Shown: positions 34,101 to 43,406 of the stretch, piece after piece
How the letters are laid out: every line of letters begins with the position of its first letter
Numbering within the stretch: the first letter of the stretch is position 1
Assembly: GCA_021396245.1 (NCBI GenBank)
Contig: WNYE01000007.1
Span: forward strand, 186,001-250,000
Direction of reading: 5' to 3'
Length of the DNA stretch: 64,000 nucleotides
From: Sporothrix humicola
Lineage: Eukaryota; Ascomycota; Sordariomycetes; Ophiostomatales; Ophiostomataceae
Program-made: the position numbers and the translations under genes
The notes under the pieces: generated by a model
Databases searched by the model: none
Seen by the model: only the letters and a program-made list of their open reading frames with translations
Told to the model about the DNA's origin: nothing

Positions 34101-35620
34101 CAAACAACGCCAACGGTGGCGGCAACAACAACGGCCGGCCAGGCAGTGTGTCTTCCTCGACTGCATACAGCGAGATGGGCGGTCCTGCTGGTAACAGTGG
34201 ATGGTATGGCTCGGGGAGTGTGGGTGGAGGTGGACCTGGCAGTGTCAATGGCGGCCCTGGCAGCACACCAACACCGACAGCCAGCGGCGCCCCGAGCGGC
34301 ACCAACGGCATTGATGTGTACAGTGTGCTCCCTGCACGTCGCGAGAACCCTGACGCCGATGCGCTGCAAGCATTCAAGAAGCGCCGGCCTGCTTCCTCGC
34401 GGCGTGCGTCCGAGTTCACGCGGCCACCACCGCCCTTCTTCGCCCAACAAACACCACCCGGGCCCGGTGGTGGAGTCCCCGCTGCCGCACTCATGAACGG
34501 TGGTGGCGGCCTGCCCGCAACGCCCTCGTCGTCGGCTGCCTCGGCCGCCGCCGCCGCCGCTGCTGCTGCCGCTGCTGCTGCCAACGCAGCCATCCATCAC
34601 CCAAGCAACAGCCACCACCACAATCCCCAGGGCATGCACAACCAACACCACATGCACGCTGCCCAGAACCACATGATGAACAGCTTCTTCTCGGCTGGCA
34701 CGCCCGGTGGCAGCGGCGCCGCGTCAGATCATGGCGGCACTTTCGGTCTGGATTTCCTGAACGGGTCGGCCATTGACCTCGATGGCTCGGAAGACCGCCA
34801 CGACACGACGGGTCTGCTGCGCGGCAGTGGCCTCGACGACTATGTGCTCGTGCAGTCTGGCGCCTCGGATGGTTGGGGCCTGAACGGCCACAACCAGCAC
34901 AACCAGCATCACCCCAACCAGCAGCACATGCACCAGCACCACCACAGCCAGAGCCATGGCGCCTTTGACATGCCCATGGCCGATTGGATGGTCGGGCCGT
35001 CGGCTGTCGCTGCTGCGGCTGTCGCGACGGCTTCGCCCTCGGCCTCGTTGAACCGTGGAGGCAACGCAGCAGGGATCGGTGCCGCCCTCGAGGCTGAGCG
35101 TAAGGCAGCTGCTTCCGCCACCGGCTCGCGCAGCAACAACGCCGGAGCCAACAACAACGCCTCCTCCTCCAACGCCAACAACACCAACACAGCATCCACG
35201 CCCAACAACGGCGGCCCGTCGCCGGCCACGGGTGGTGCTGCTGCGTCTGACTCGGCCTCCGTCTCGGGCATCAAGACCCGCGCCAGCTTTGACGGACTGC
35301 GCCCCCAGATGGATGTCCGCAACGGCGCTTCTGGTGTCGCCAACAACGGCAACAATGGCGACGATGAGAACGGCGGCAAGAACAGCCTTGACTGGATGGA
35401 GGCCGATGGCCCGCTCGATGCTCTCAGCCCGGTCAGCCTTAGCGGCCTTGTGCAGACGGTCGAAAAGACCGTCGGCGAGAACAGCGGCAACAGCCACAAT
35501 GGCGGCGGAAACAATAACAATGCTGGTGGCAACACTGCAGGCGGTAACAATGGCGCCGCCGGGTCGATCGCCGGCCACGATGACGACCGCAACCACGACC
35601 TGGACTTTTTTAGCTTCTAG
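31160..35620 (+). CDS. Large repeat-rich Zn(II)2Cys6 transcription factor with fungal_trans domain
   Basis: A single exon of 1486 residues. The zinc cluster has Cys45-x2-Cys48-x6-Cys55-x8-Cys64-x2-Cys67-x6-Cys74 with an Arg-rich linker, followed by a short coiled-coil-like helix (SSLSDRIQLLESML, about 91–104) that probably dimerises. The fungal_trans/middle homology region lies at about 405–590, with LLLLGDLECGVGRDN, YSGMANRLAFDIGLHLD and FLGRPTSIKSQDI. In between and behind are low-complexity tracts: Gln after 150, poly-Ala at about 260 and 1130, His/Asn/Gln-rich near 280–310, 1145–1175 and 1230–1270, and Asn/Gly-rich runs. The middle region reminds me of NirA/NIT-4-type regulators, but I would not assign a pathway. 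Most Zn(II)2Cys6 proteins have 500–1000 residues, so this one is unusually long. A long CT-rich leader precedes it; DNA binding in the nucleus is expected. Confidence 0.92.
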   Translation: MASADEAKLSQSDDNDIHNQENVSARGSAARSVKQQVRHRASVACASCRDRRIRCVVPKGEAECTQCKRAGTECVIKNDDERRRPISKAYMSSLSDRIQLLESMLVDRGVEPPPAVHPPKTRQDAGKNGGAQTSADEGPSNAQQVLAASFAQQQQQQQQEAAQQAAAQQAAAAQAAAQAQFQQQLMASTSPDLLASTPQANQFFSNQLSASNNNNNGQPALSSDGSPSRDDTSPPESSADHHTDDFNMHDNDHLDSSLSDPAGAAAAAAAAAAVNVAGFHHGLQHQQQQHLHHNPHAQPTPSQLASSHSSSHTAHHASTMLSGGGFKETSPFRNLDPKKEDIVQRLLSTKGNLSFDQLSGRLRFFGPTANSHVYAEAADSVDSREPPEQVRRSERIIRSLTTATHDYLMNCFWEYYNSIIYVIDREAFEASREAQNPKFYTSFLHITILATGYRFADRSREDIKKISLGNRESTLQREAKYMLDIELERPGGIPSVQALLLLGDLECGVGRDNTGWMYSGMANRLAFDIGLHLDYRSTDMNEKEVNIRHMVMKAAIVIDKYWALFLGRPTSIKSQDIGMDLLTKRFSMIISFPGEEAGAGGASGTAGARGNSGRPAKMSNEEIYEYLFELMELAGKIVETRDMHNLGGNGNNGNNSNAFGGGAGYGAGVRNSASSSSFATIMPFAGGAGGGGNMSGSGTLPGANAGDNVFALNESEENAYLHVISLDRQLQNWYRRLPDHLTWKPANIKAAPMSFFLLHQQYHVSMILLHRPWAKYGSILPSDGSSTNSHPSPSSPSGGGNNAAANRRDSFSSNATGSHAGGMTVAQQQQHMYNGIAGQGSHAMAASHSVLGLGDPQCIVDDSRTTLSRSICTQQAIRVARIFWQHRQRFDGRRICVTGIQHAGTAAIALIAALAYQQSNDADRRSYLGYLEILSYALTDMSHTYQPASRMDDLLKAVLEQLRSDVYGPDYAAAMAAATSANNANGGGNNNGRPGSVSSSTAYSEMGGPAGNSGWYGSGSVGGGGPGSVNGGPGSTPTPTASGAPSGTNGIDVYSVLPARRENPDADALQAFKKRRPASSRRASEFTRPPPPFFAQQTPPGPGGGVPAAALMNGGGGLPATPSSSAASAAAAAAAAAAAAANAAIHHPSNSHHHNPQGMHNQHHMHAAQNHMMNSFFSAGTPGGSGAASDHGGTFGLDFLNGSAIDLDGSEDRHDTTGLLRGSGLDDYVLVQSGASDGWGLNGHNQHNQHHPNQQHMHQHHHSQSHGAFDMPMADWMVGPSAVAAAAVATASPSASLNRGGNAAGIGAALEAERKAAASATGSRSNNAGANNNASSSNANNTNTASTPNNGGPSPATGGAAASDSASVSGIKTRASFDGLRPQMDVRNGASGVANNGNNGDDENGGKNSLDWMEADGPLDALSPVSLSGLVQTVEKTVGENSGNSHNGGGNNNNAGGNTAGGNNGAAGSIAGHDDDRNHDLDFFSF
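31613..31637 (+). repeat. CAG/CAA trinucleotide repeat encoding poly-Gln
   Basis: Six CAG codons (31613–31630) followed by CAA CAA, inside the transcription factor gene; it encodes a short Gln run. Pure CAG units can vary in length between strains. Confidence 0.85.
34544..34582 (+). repeat. GCC/GCT repeat encoding 13 alanines
   Basis: An uninterrupted 39-nt run of GCC and GCT codons in the transcription factor gene, followed shortly by a His/Asn-rich stretch. Confidence 0.85.
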
Positions 35621-36412
35621 ATTGCGGTGGAGTGTTGATCTACCCTCTTTCCTTTTTCTTCCCCGTATCTTTCCCTTTTATTTCTTCTGTCCTTTTCTTC
35701 TGCCCGGATGGCAGTTTGGCGTCGCTCGAAAAAATGTCTGCTTTTTTGTTTCCGTCTCTTTTCTCTCTAATGTTACGAAACGTAGCGCGCTATCTTCTGG
35801 AAGGGGGTCTTTATCTGTATTTTGTCTGCTTTTTTTTGGTGTTGACTTACGGAGATGAAGTTTATATGCCCATTGCGACTGATGTCTCTTTTTGACTCTT
35901 TTTGTCGTTTTATCTATTCAACTGCAGGGACGTTATGTTATGCTCGGACGTTATGGGACGGAAGCGGGTTTGATAACTTTTTATGCAAGTCTTATTTTTT
36001 TCTCACATTTTGCTTTCTACCTTTCACGTCATACGTCTGCTTATTCAAATTGGGTTCTGTCTCCCAAGAGTTCCTTGTTCCATTCTATTTCACAATTGAT
36101 TTCACATCAACCACCCTATGTCCAGCCCAACCAAAAGCCAGTTCTCTTTCTTTCACCAGTCTCATGTCTCTTCTGTTTACTCTCCGACGGTAACCGTCAT
36201 GATCATGCCCACAATTATCCCCAAAACATATTGATAGCTTGTAAATATGAATCAACACCTTTGGTTTTTTCACCATACGACGTATTATGTCTTTCTTCTA
36301 CTCCGTATTTCCCCATTTCCTCATTTCTCTCGTGAACCCGCCCATATCTGCCCTGTATCCACGTCCGTGATCCACAATCTCCTCCACCCTCACAAAGTGA
36401 CACGAGATATTC
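35621..36412. other. 3' flank of the transcription factor gene and 5' flank of tRNA-Thr
   Basis: Pyrimidine- and T-rich plus strand with no gene. TACTCCGTA is at 36299–36307, 106 bp before the tRNA. Confidence 0.6.
36299..36307 (-). repeat. TACGGAGTA motif (reads TACTCCGTA on plus)
   Basis: Exact copy in inverse orientation, 106 bp upstream of the tRNA-Thr gene. Confidence 0.75.
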
Positions 36413-36485
36413 GCCCGGGTAGCACAGTGGTAGCTGCGCCTGCCTAGTAAGCAGGAGGTCCGCGGTTCGATCCCGCGTCTGGGCA
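36413..36485 (+). tRNA. tRNA-Thr (anticodon AGT)
   Basis: 73 nt fold into a complete cloverleaf. The acceptor stem GCCCGGG pairs with TCTGGGC (two G-U pairs), discriminator A at 36485. The anticodon stem CCTGC/GCAGG encloses the loop CTAGTAA with anticodon AGT (36446–36448, read as IGU). The T arm is CGCGG-TTCGATC-CCGCG (B box GGTTCGATCC). There is no intron, and CCA is not encoded, as usual in eukaryotes. A T run follows as Pol III terminator. Confidence 0.96.
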
Positions 36486-36487
36486 AC

Positions 36488-36494
36488 TTTTTTT
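36488..36494 (+). terminator. RNA polymerase III terminator of tRNA-Thr
   Basis: Seven T residues start two bases after the discriminator base, as expected for Pol III termination. Confidence 0.85.
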
Positions 36495-39490
36495 GTTGGT
36501 GATTTTTTGTCGAAAAAACCATCGTGAGATTTGAACTTGACATGTCGCGGGTCTCTCTTTTTGCTTTTATTTTCTATTCTTTTGTTGGCGAAATAATACA
36601 CTTGTTATAATAACAATTAAAAACACTATCATTTCTTACATTAGGTCCTAATTAACATTGTTTTTTTTTTTTTTTTAATCAATTTTAATAAAGGAATAAG
36701 AAAGAAAAAGACGCTTAAAAATAAAACAAAATAAAAAGATAAAATAAACTTTCATCTCAACAAGCACTGTACAACAACGCACAAACAGGACCAGCTGTTC
36801 CTACCACCGTTTCCCACAACAGATTCATACAGCCCTTTTAATGTCCTTCCCCATAATCTGTCTTTCCCGGGAAACTTGCATGTACAAAACGTGGCCGATG
36901 CCGATCTCAGAAAGTCACAAAACTGCCATGTCAATCCAGCGCTGGGTTTATCTCTTTTTGGAAGATCCTAGCATACGTAAATCACAAGCTCTCAACGGCT
37001 GTCCCATGGCAGTGATGACGTCTCCTATGCAAATCGCAATGTGTTGGTTCTCCGCCTTTGTGTGATGCGTGATGATGCATAATGAGAATTATGGGGGATG
37101 CGGGTTAACTGTCAGATTTGGCATGGGATTTTCTTGTTTATGAAAGTCTGATCCTGGCCGAGTCTTATTCTCTGCGCTCTTCCTCTTACATAAAGACCAA
37201 CTGTAAGTGATAATGAATGGACGCCAAGGACAGTAAACCAGCTCTCAAGGGCACATGTGCATGCGAAGGAATGCAGAATGGAAGTGGGATGTGGGAAGGC
37301 GGGTGAATTGGTTCACCTGTTGTTCCTGGCAAGTGAATGCAAAGGTTAGCAAAAAGGCGGGGAAACATGTGCGAGCCGCTTATCAGTCAATATCAGTCAA
37401 CATAACAAAATACGACATACGAGGTCACCGAATCGAACTTGACAACGACAAAAACAATGGGCCGTGAATATGGAGAAACTGGGGTGGCAAGATGGGTGGC
37501 ATTATGGCATGGTGGGTTGCCTTGTAGGGAACGCCCGACAGGTGTTGTCGTCGCCGACTGTCCAAAGCTATCTCAATCGACAAGGCTTTGGATAAACTTT
37601 TGAATTTCTCAGTGGGAAAAAAAAAAAAAAAAAACACTCGCTGGAGCGCTGCAGTTCTGGCAGCCGACCCGCACCAATGTTCACCTTCCTATCATGGAAG
37701 CATGACAGAAGACGATTAGGACAGTAGGGGAAGATTGGGGAACGGGATGGGTGCACTCTGATTGGTTGGAAGGTCCCGATCGTAGATACAGATAGGGTTT
37801 TTGTGTTTAAGCGTTGGGAAGAGATGGGACCAAACGGGCTGGGGGACAAAAGGGCAAAATGACAAAAGGACCTGAAAGACAGAATAACAGGGTAATGAAG
37901 AAAGGAATAATAAAAAGAAAAGGAAGGCGCAACGGTGAACCCCGGCCCGTCTCCCCACCTTTTTGGGTCTTTGCGATAACGATTCTCAACAAGATGTCAG
38001 TGTTTTTATTTCAGAGGAGAGCACTGCCGGAGAATAAAAAGCCCAAGCCTCGGCGTCGAGTCTTGCCAGTGCTTACTTTTGGTTTCTTTTGGCTGCTTTT
38101 GGTTGCTTTTGGTTGCTTTTCGCGAACGTTTACCTGTTTTGCGCACGGCCAAGTCCAAGCTAAAAGAATAAGCTCAAGCTAGAATCGCGGAAGTGGCGCT
38201 GAAGCCACAAAAGGCCAAGATAAAAGGACGACAAGAAAGCAGGAACCAACAGGAACAGGAGCAGATAGATGAAAGTGTGCCAAAATAGGAAAGTAAAGAA
38301 AAGGAAGAAGAGGGTAGAGAGGGGAGTTGTGAGGAAGAAAGCAGGAACGAGAAGAAAGAAAAGAAGACACGAAAAGGGAAAAGAACGTTTGAAGTGCAGA
38401 AACTCGAAAGCGCCACACAGGATGCAACACCGATACGACTAAGACGGAAGTTGGTGACAAAGACGGAGCAGAGGTCCGCGATGGTCTTGGCTGATGAAAT
38501 ACGTCGTATCTGTGGAATCTTTGATGTTGACGTTGACTCTCTTGCCAAGAGGCTGGCGATGATGGCAAGAAAGTAAATGATAGCGGGCGAGTGGGTGAAA
38601 AGAAAGAAGTTGCGATATGAAGAAGGAAGGTGAAAGAGCATCGCATTCACTGGCATCTCGTGACAGGATATTCTCTTGATGTTGTTGTTCCTCGAGGATG
38701 CCCAGGATGATGGGCTTTCGTCCTCTTTTGTTGTTTCTGCAGCGTACTTTGTACTTTTGTTATTTTGATTTGAGTTGTTTTTTTCTGTCTGATCTTCCCT
38801 TGCTGCAATCTAATTTTGTCTCTTTTTTAACTTCTTTTTGCCATCACTGTCCAAGCCGATCTCTTGCCTTTCTCGGCGGCCACGGCGGTCGCCGTCACCT
38901 GGCGAGAAGTAGCATCGCCCGGCTGCAGCCCTAGCAAAGAGGAGCAAAAGGTAGCAGACGGCCGCGTTATCCCCTATCCCCCGCCCTGCCTATCGCTCTG
39001 TGTTGCCTTCTTTTTGGTCCTTCTTTTTTTTGTTCCTTTGTCTTTTCTCGTCTTTTGCCTGCCACTCGCTTCCCATCCTTCCGCGGTTCCTGCTTATCAT
39101 TGCTCTCTTTGGGTTGCTGTCTTTGGGATCAATCCTTGCAAAAACAGCAAGAATCAGAAAAGAGAGAGCTGCAGGCCAAGCTTGTGGGTAACCGCGGACT
39201 TTTTTGGTCTTTTTGTGCCAGGGCCGTGTGCTGGTCGTGTGTTTTCTCCATTATTATTATCTTTTCTTATTTCTTACTTTTCTTGGCATGTTCTGCTGTT
39301 TCTTTTGTTCCTTTTATTTCTTCTTATATCTTGCATGCTCCCACCCCATTTCCTATCTCCCCCCGTCGTCATGCTGCATCCATTGAGCTTAAGCTTGGAG
39401 CTGTCAACTGTCAAGTGAAAGATCCGCGTGAGCCTCGTTGTCTCGTCTCTCTTCTCTTCTCTTCCCATTTCTTTCTCAACTCCGCTCACA
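36495..39490. other. 3-kb intergenic region between tRNA-Thr and the NUP-family gene
   Basis: No firm gene. 36590–36760 is very AT-rich with a run of 16 T (36661–36676). A run of 18 A is at 37617–37634. 38210–38400 is strongly purine-rich. A short plus-strand frame ending at 38576 has a protein-like C-terminus (see findings). The last 600 bp are pyrimidine-rich promoter/leader of the next gene. Confidence 0.5.
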
Positions 39491-40821
39491 ATGCGCTTCT
39501 TCTCGACAGCAGCAGCCGTCTTGGCTGTTGCCCAGAGTGCCGTCGCCGTCCCTCACCAGGAGCACACCAACCCATGGCACCACGGCAAGATCTCGCCCAA
39601 GGTGATGATCGTCAGTCTGGTAAGTGTTCCATGGTGCCCCATACATTGTCTTCTATTTCTCACACGTTTGTTTAGTTCTCCCCCGAAGCCGACATTTGGT
39701 ACGAGAAGCTTCCCAGCAGCGGCCTCGGCAACCTGCTCGATGTCAACATCACGGCGCCCGGTCTCTCTATGCTCTTCCCGCATGTCCACTGTGTTGCCGA
39801 CGGCAGCATCTGCCAGATGACGACGGGCGAGTCCGAGATCAACGCTGCCTCGACCGTCATGGCCGCCGCCCTGTCTGGCAAGTTTGACCTGACCAAGACG
39901 TATTTCCTGGTCGCCGGCATTGCCGGCATCAACCCCAAGTACGGCACGCTCGGCAGCGTTGCCATGGCCAAGTACACCGTCCAAGTCGCTCTGCAGTACG
40001 AATTCGACGCCCGCGAGATGCCCTCCAACTGGTCCACCGGCTACTTTGGCTACGGCACCAACGCGCCCAATGTCTACCCCGGAAACGCCTACGGCACCGA
40101 GGTTTTCGAGATCAGCGAGCCGCTGCGCGACCTGGCCGTCAAGTTCGCCAGCAAGGCCAACCTCAGCACCGACCCCACCGCCACCGAGTACGGCCAGCTT
40201 TACAAGGCCGTCGAGCCGGCCAGCCTCTACGCGCCCGCCTCGCAGCCGCCCTCGGTCATCAGCTGCGACTCGGTCACCAGCGACGTCTACTTCTCGGGCA
40301 CTGTCCTGGGCAACGCGTTCGAGGAGGTCACCAAAGTCTGGACCAACGGCACCGGCAAGTACTGCATGACCGCCCAGGAGGACAGCGCCGTGCTCGAGGT
40401 GCTGGTGCGCCTGGCCATTGAGGGCCTCGTCGACTTTAGCCGCGCCATGGTCATGCGCACCGGCTCCGACTTTGACCGCCCGCCGCCCAACGAGACCGCC
40501 TTTGACAACCTGCGCATCGCCGACCAGAACGGCTTCGTCATTGCCATTGACAACATTTATCTGGCCGGCGTCGAGATCATCCGCGGCATTCTGGACGGCT
40601 GGCACTCGACCTTTAGCCACGGCGTCAAGCCCACAAACTACATTGGCGACATCTTTGGCAGCCTGGGCGGCAAGCCCAACTTTGGCCCCGGCAGCACCAC
40701 CGACGGCGAGGGCTACAAGCCCTGCGGCCGCTCGGGCGACTCGATGCGCCGCCGCGGCCTCAGCAGCGGCATGGGCCGTAAGGCGGGCTATGCCAAGCGG
40801 TCGGCCGTTGGCGAGAACTGA
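39491..40821 (+). CDS. Secreted NUP-family protein (purine nucleoside permease / nucleoside phosphorylase fold)
   Basis: Two exons, 39491–39619 and 39676–40821, with a 56-bp intron (GTAAGT … TTTAG), give 424 residues. The N-terminus is a signal peptide (MRFFSTAAAVLAVAQSAVAV), with cleavage predicted near residue 20. The mature part starts with the conserved KISPKVMIVSLFSPEADIWY, and TYFLVAGIAGINPKYGTLGS follows, both typical of NUP-family proteins. These are named after a yeast nucleoside permease but have a nucleoside phosphorylase-like fold and are often secreted in fungi. Substrate and direction of action are uncertain. The C-terminal 40 residues are Gly/Arg-rich and variable. The promoter is pyrimidine-rich with a CACAATG start context. 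Confidence 0.9.
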
Positions 40822-40979
40822 AATTAGGAGAGGAAAAGTAGGAGAAGAAAAGAAGAAAAAGTTGGGGAGGACATTGAGGACATGTAATGAACAACAAATG
40901 ACGTATATAATAATGTAAATAGACAGCTAGACAGTTGCATATTGATGGTATCTCTGTTTTATGTATGTGTCCCTTGTTC

Positions 40980-41348
40980 TTATCGACAGTGACCGATCAG
41001 GCTCGTCTCCTTGAGCCACTTGCAGCAGTCCTTGAACGTCTGCCGTCTGTCCTCGTCTTGGACATTGCAGATCTAAGGTGGGTTAGACGAGGAAAGGCAA
41101 AAGGCAAAAGACAAAAGAAAAGACAAAAGACAAGACTCGCTCAGAAATCTCGCTCAGAAATCACCTACCTTCTTCCCAGAAACACCCAGCCCCATATCGC
41201 GGCAGCACACTGTCGTCTCGTCGACCAGGAGTGCTCCGTTCGTGCTGTTCATGCAGATGCAGTCGTTGGGTGTCAGCTGCCAGCCACAGTCGGCAAGGAC
41301 CGGCTGGGCGACGATGGCAAGGATGATGGAGAGAGATGACAAAAGCAT
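40980..41348 (-). CDS. Small secreted cysteine-rich protein (90 residues)
   Basis: Two exons, 41348–41169 and 41072–40980, are separated by a 96-bp intron (GTAGGT … CTTAG) in phase 0. Together they encode 90 residues. Residues 1–19 (MLLSSLSIILAIVAQPVLA) form a clear signal peptide. The mature part has nine cysteines: Cys21, 30, 32, 48-49, 62, 76-77 and 89. The two CC pairs recall hydrophobins, but the CxC and the total of nine do not fit the eight-Cys hydrophobin pattern. Two features support the gene model: the second exon supplies the last four cysteines and a proper stop, and both splice sites are good. I do not recognise the family. An apoplastic or surface protein (effector-like) is an inference. 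A TATA-like element lies about 90 bp upstream. Confidence 0.8.
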
Positions 41349-42020
41349 GTTGTCGACTGGCGCCGTGTTGGTGATACTGTTGACTGGTGGAAGGATGACC
41401 AAAGATTGACGTTGACAGCTCGGGGATAGCATCTATTTATGACACACAGGAGATCTCAGAAGACCCGGGAAACCCAGGGAATCCCACAGGAGGGCAGACG
41501 TGTCGGCTCGGGAGCAGTGGAGATTGCCGCTTCCGTTTCTGTCGATATGCCCGTCTCTCGATATGAATTCTAGACCACCTCGTCTTGACTTGCCTTCCCA
41601 ACTTCCCCTCCTTCAGTACAGCAAGCAATCTATGCAGGCTTCCAAGTCGCTTTGCTGCAGCTTTCGATTTATCCGACCGCGCCCAGCGTCATCTGCCCTC
41701 GCTTGGGTCGCAGATGAGCACATTGTTTTGATGCAAGAGGGCAAAAAGGACACCAAAATGCCATGCAGACACAAATTCAGACACTCATGACGTTAAACTA
41801 GTATTTGATATCTCGCTTCTTTGTTGACTGTCGTTGGTTCGGTACAAGATTGTTGACAACCTTGTTTACCTGTTTACCAGGTACTGGGGCTACCGGCTGA
41901 ATTGCCTGTGCACAGATCACGGTACACTGGCCATAGAACACAGATCACCGGGTTTACCAGTAACCAGTGAGGCTGGGGGCTGGAAGAATAAAGCAGATGG
42001 GAACTCATAAGCTTATCCCC
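41349..42020. other. Promoter of the secreted Cys-rich gene and 3' flank of the Zn(II)2Cys6 gene
   Basis: No gene seen. Short direct repeats of the type GTTTACCAGGTACTGG/GTTTACCAGTAACCAG occur around 41870–41970. Confidence 0.5.
41433..41440 (-). promoter_or_regulatory. TATA-like element of the small secreted protein gene
   Basis: ATAAATAG on the minus strand, 85–92 bp upstream of the ATG at 41348, is a plausible core promoter position. Confidence 0.45.
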
Positions 42021-43406
42021 TCACTTGATTAACCCCGTTGTCGCCAGGTCGGTGCCGACGGCCACAAGATGGTGCAGCGTCGTGTCGTGTCGCTCTTTGA
42101 GGGCGCCAAACTGGAGTGAGGCAATGTGTCGTTCGCGACCAGCGAGGGTGTCATTGCTTCCCTCCCCATTACCCTCGTTTTCCTTTAATCTGGCCCAGTA
42201 TCTTTCAACACCACTCTGTAGGCTGTCCAGGAGGTGTCGCAGCAAAAAAGCGTGCACCAAAGCCGCCGATCCTTTGGGCGGCACAAACGACCCGCCAATC
42301 GTCAGATCGGGCAGCTGCATCTCGGCCTCGTCGAGCGTCGAGGTGGCTACACGCAGCCGATAGCACGCAAAGAGCCCGTGGACAATGCGAACAAGAACGT
42401 CTAGCAGACGAGTGTGTGCGGCCACCAAAAGAGAGGCAACAGTAAGGTCGATTTCGCTAGAAGAGCCTGTCTTTTTAGTCTTTGCCGACACACTGCTAGC
42501 AAGAAAAGCTGCTTCGAGTGTTGATAGGTTGCCAGGAAGAGTGACTGAATGCAGACAGTTGTCGCTGTCACAAGTTTTCTCTGTATTATGATCGTCTTCG
42601 AGACGGTGACCACCCGCGACCTTCTTCGGCGCGGCATCGGCATATGCGGTGGACAGCCGCTGCGTAATGTCAAACACCCGCTCCAGAAACTCCTTTTTGG
42701 CGAACTTGGCTGGTGAGTAGTGTGTGCGGTCCAAGTAAGAGAGAAATGGTGCGGTGCTCTCCTCTTCGTTAATCGCGTTTAACGGCGCATGAAGTGTTGC
42801 CTCGCTTGGCAAGGCGCAGTAGAGAAGGTCAGTGTCAGCCACGAGCTTAGACAAGCGCTGGGAGAGAGTGGTCTCGGCCGATATATTTGTGTTTTGGCCA
42901 TCCTTGGGACTATTGCCATTGGAAGGTTGGTCGGCCGAGTCTGCCGAGTTGACGGCAGTCGGTGCTGCTGTTGTTGCCATCATGCCCGGCGTTCCTCCAG
43001 GCGACATTCCGGCCATTCCGGCAAACAGATTCGTAGCATCGCCGGTGAAAACTGGCCCATCTGATGTTGCCATATGCATCAGTTCGTCGAAACTAAAACC
43101 CGGTGTGCCGATGTTATTACCAGGCATATGCCAGTCTCCGTTGTTCATGCCCAGATCCATGCCGTCTGTTGCACTGTTGAACAGAGATGGGGTGGGAAAT
43201 GCGGGACTGGCCCCGTTCATGTTTGCGTTTGCGTTCGTATTTCCATTTCGAAAGTTGCCGGCGCTCCCTCCAATAGGGCTGAAAATGCAGGCAACGCCGG
43301 CCCGTTCGCACCGGCCGCAGACCCTGCTGCCAGCCTGCTTAGGACACCGCAGCTTGTGTCCGTGGCACCGGTCGCACGCAAGGCGCGTCTTGACGGGGCC
43401 GACCAT
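42021..43406 (-). CDS. Zn(II)2Cys6 transcription factor, AflR-like type
   Basis: A single exon of 461 residues. The frame is open a few codons further up without an ATG, so the start is the ATG at 43406 (MVGPVKTRLACDRC). The cluster is Cys11-x2-Cys14-x6-Cys21-x8-Cys30-x2-Cys33-x6-Cys40. The wording ACDRCHGHKLRC…CGRCERAGVAC is typical of regulators of secondary-metabolism clusters (AflR-like). A Met/Gly/Asn-rich linker (about 50–150) and a helical C-terminal half (for example VASLLVAAHTRLLDVLVRIVHGLF) follow; I see no clear fungal_trans region. No polyketide or peptide synthase gene lies within the window, so a cluster target cannot be named. The nearest neighbours are the small secreted Cys-rich gene and the C2H2 gene. 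A TACGGAGTA copy lies 450 bp upstream. Confidence 0.85.
   Translation of the reverse strand: MVGPVKTRLACDRCHGHKLRCPKQAGSRVCGRCERAGVACIFSPIGGSAGNFRNGNTNANANMNGASPAFPTPSLFNSATDGMDLGMNNGDWHMPGNNIGTPGFSFDELMHMATSDGPVFTGDATNLFAGMAGMSPGGTPGMMATTAAPTAVNSADSADQPSNGNSPKDGQNTNISAETTLSQRLSKLVADTDLLYCALPSEATLHAPLNAINEEESTAPFLSYLDRTHYSPAKFAKKEFLERVFDITQRLSTAYADAAPKKVAGGHRLEDDHNTEKTCDSDNCLHSVTLPGNLSTLEAAFLASSVSAKTKKTGSSSEIDLTVASLLVAAHTRLLDVLVRIVHGLFACYRLRVATSTLDEAEMQLPDLTIGGSFVPPKGSAALVHAFLLRHLLDSLQSGVERYWARLKENEGNGEGSNDTLAGRERHIASLQFGALKERHDTTLHHLVAVGTDLATTGLIK

Noticed and set aside
36215..36601. Minus-strand frame containing RDRTADLLLTRQAQLPLCYPGEY
   Set aside because: It is the reverse complement of the tRNA-Thr gene and its flanks, a well-known artefact of tRNA loci.
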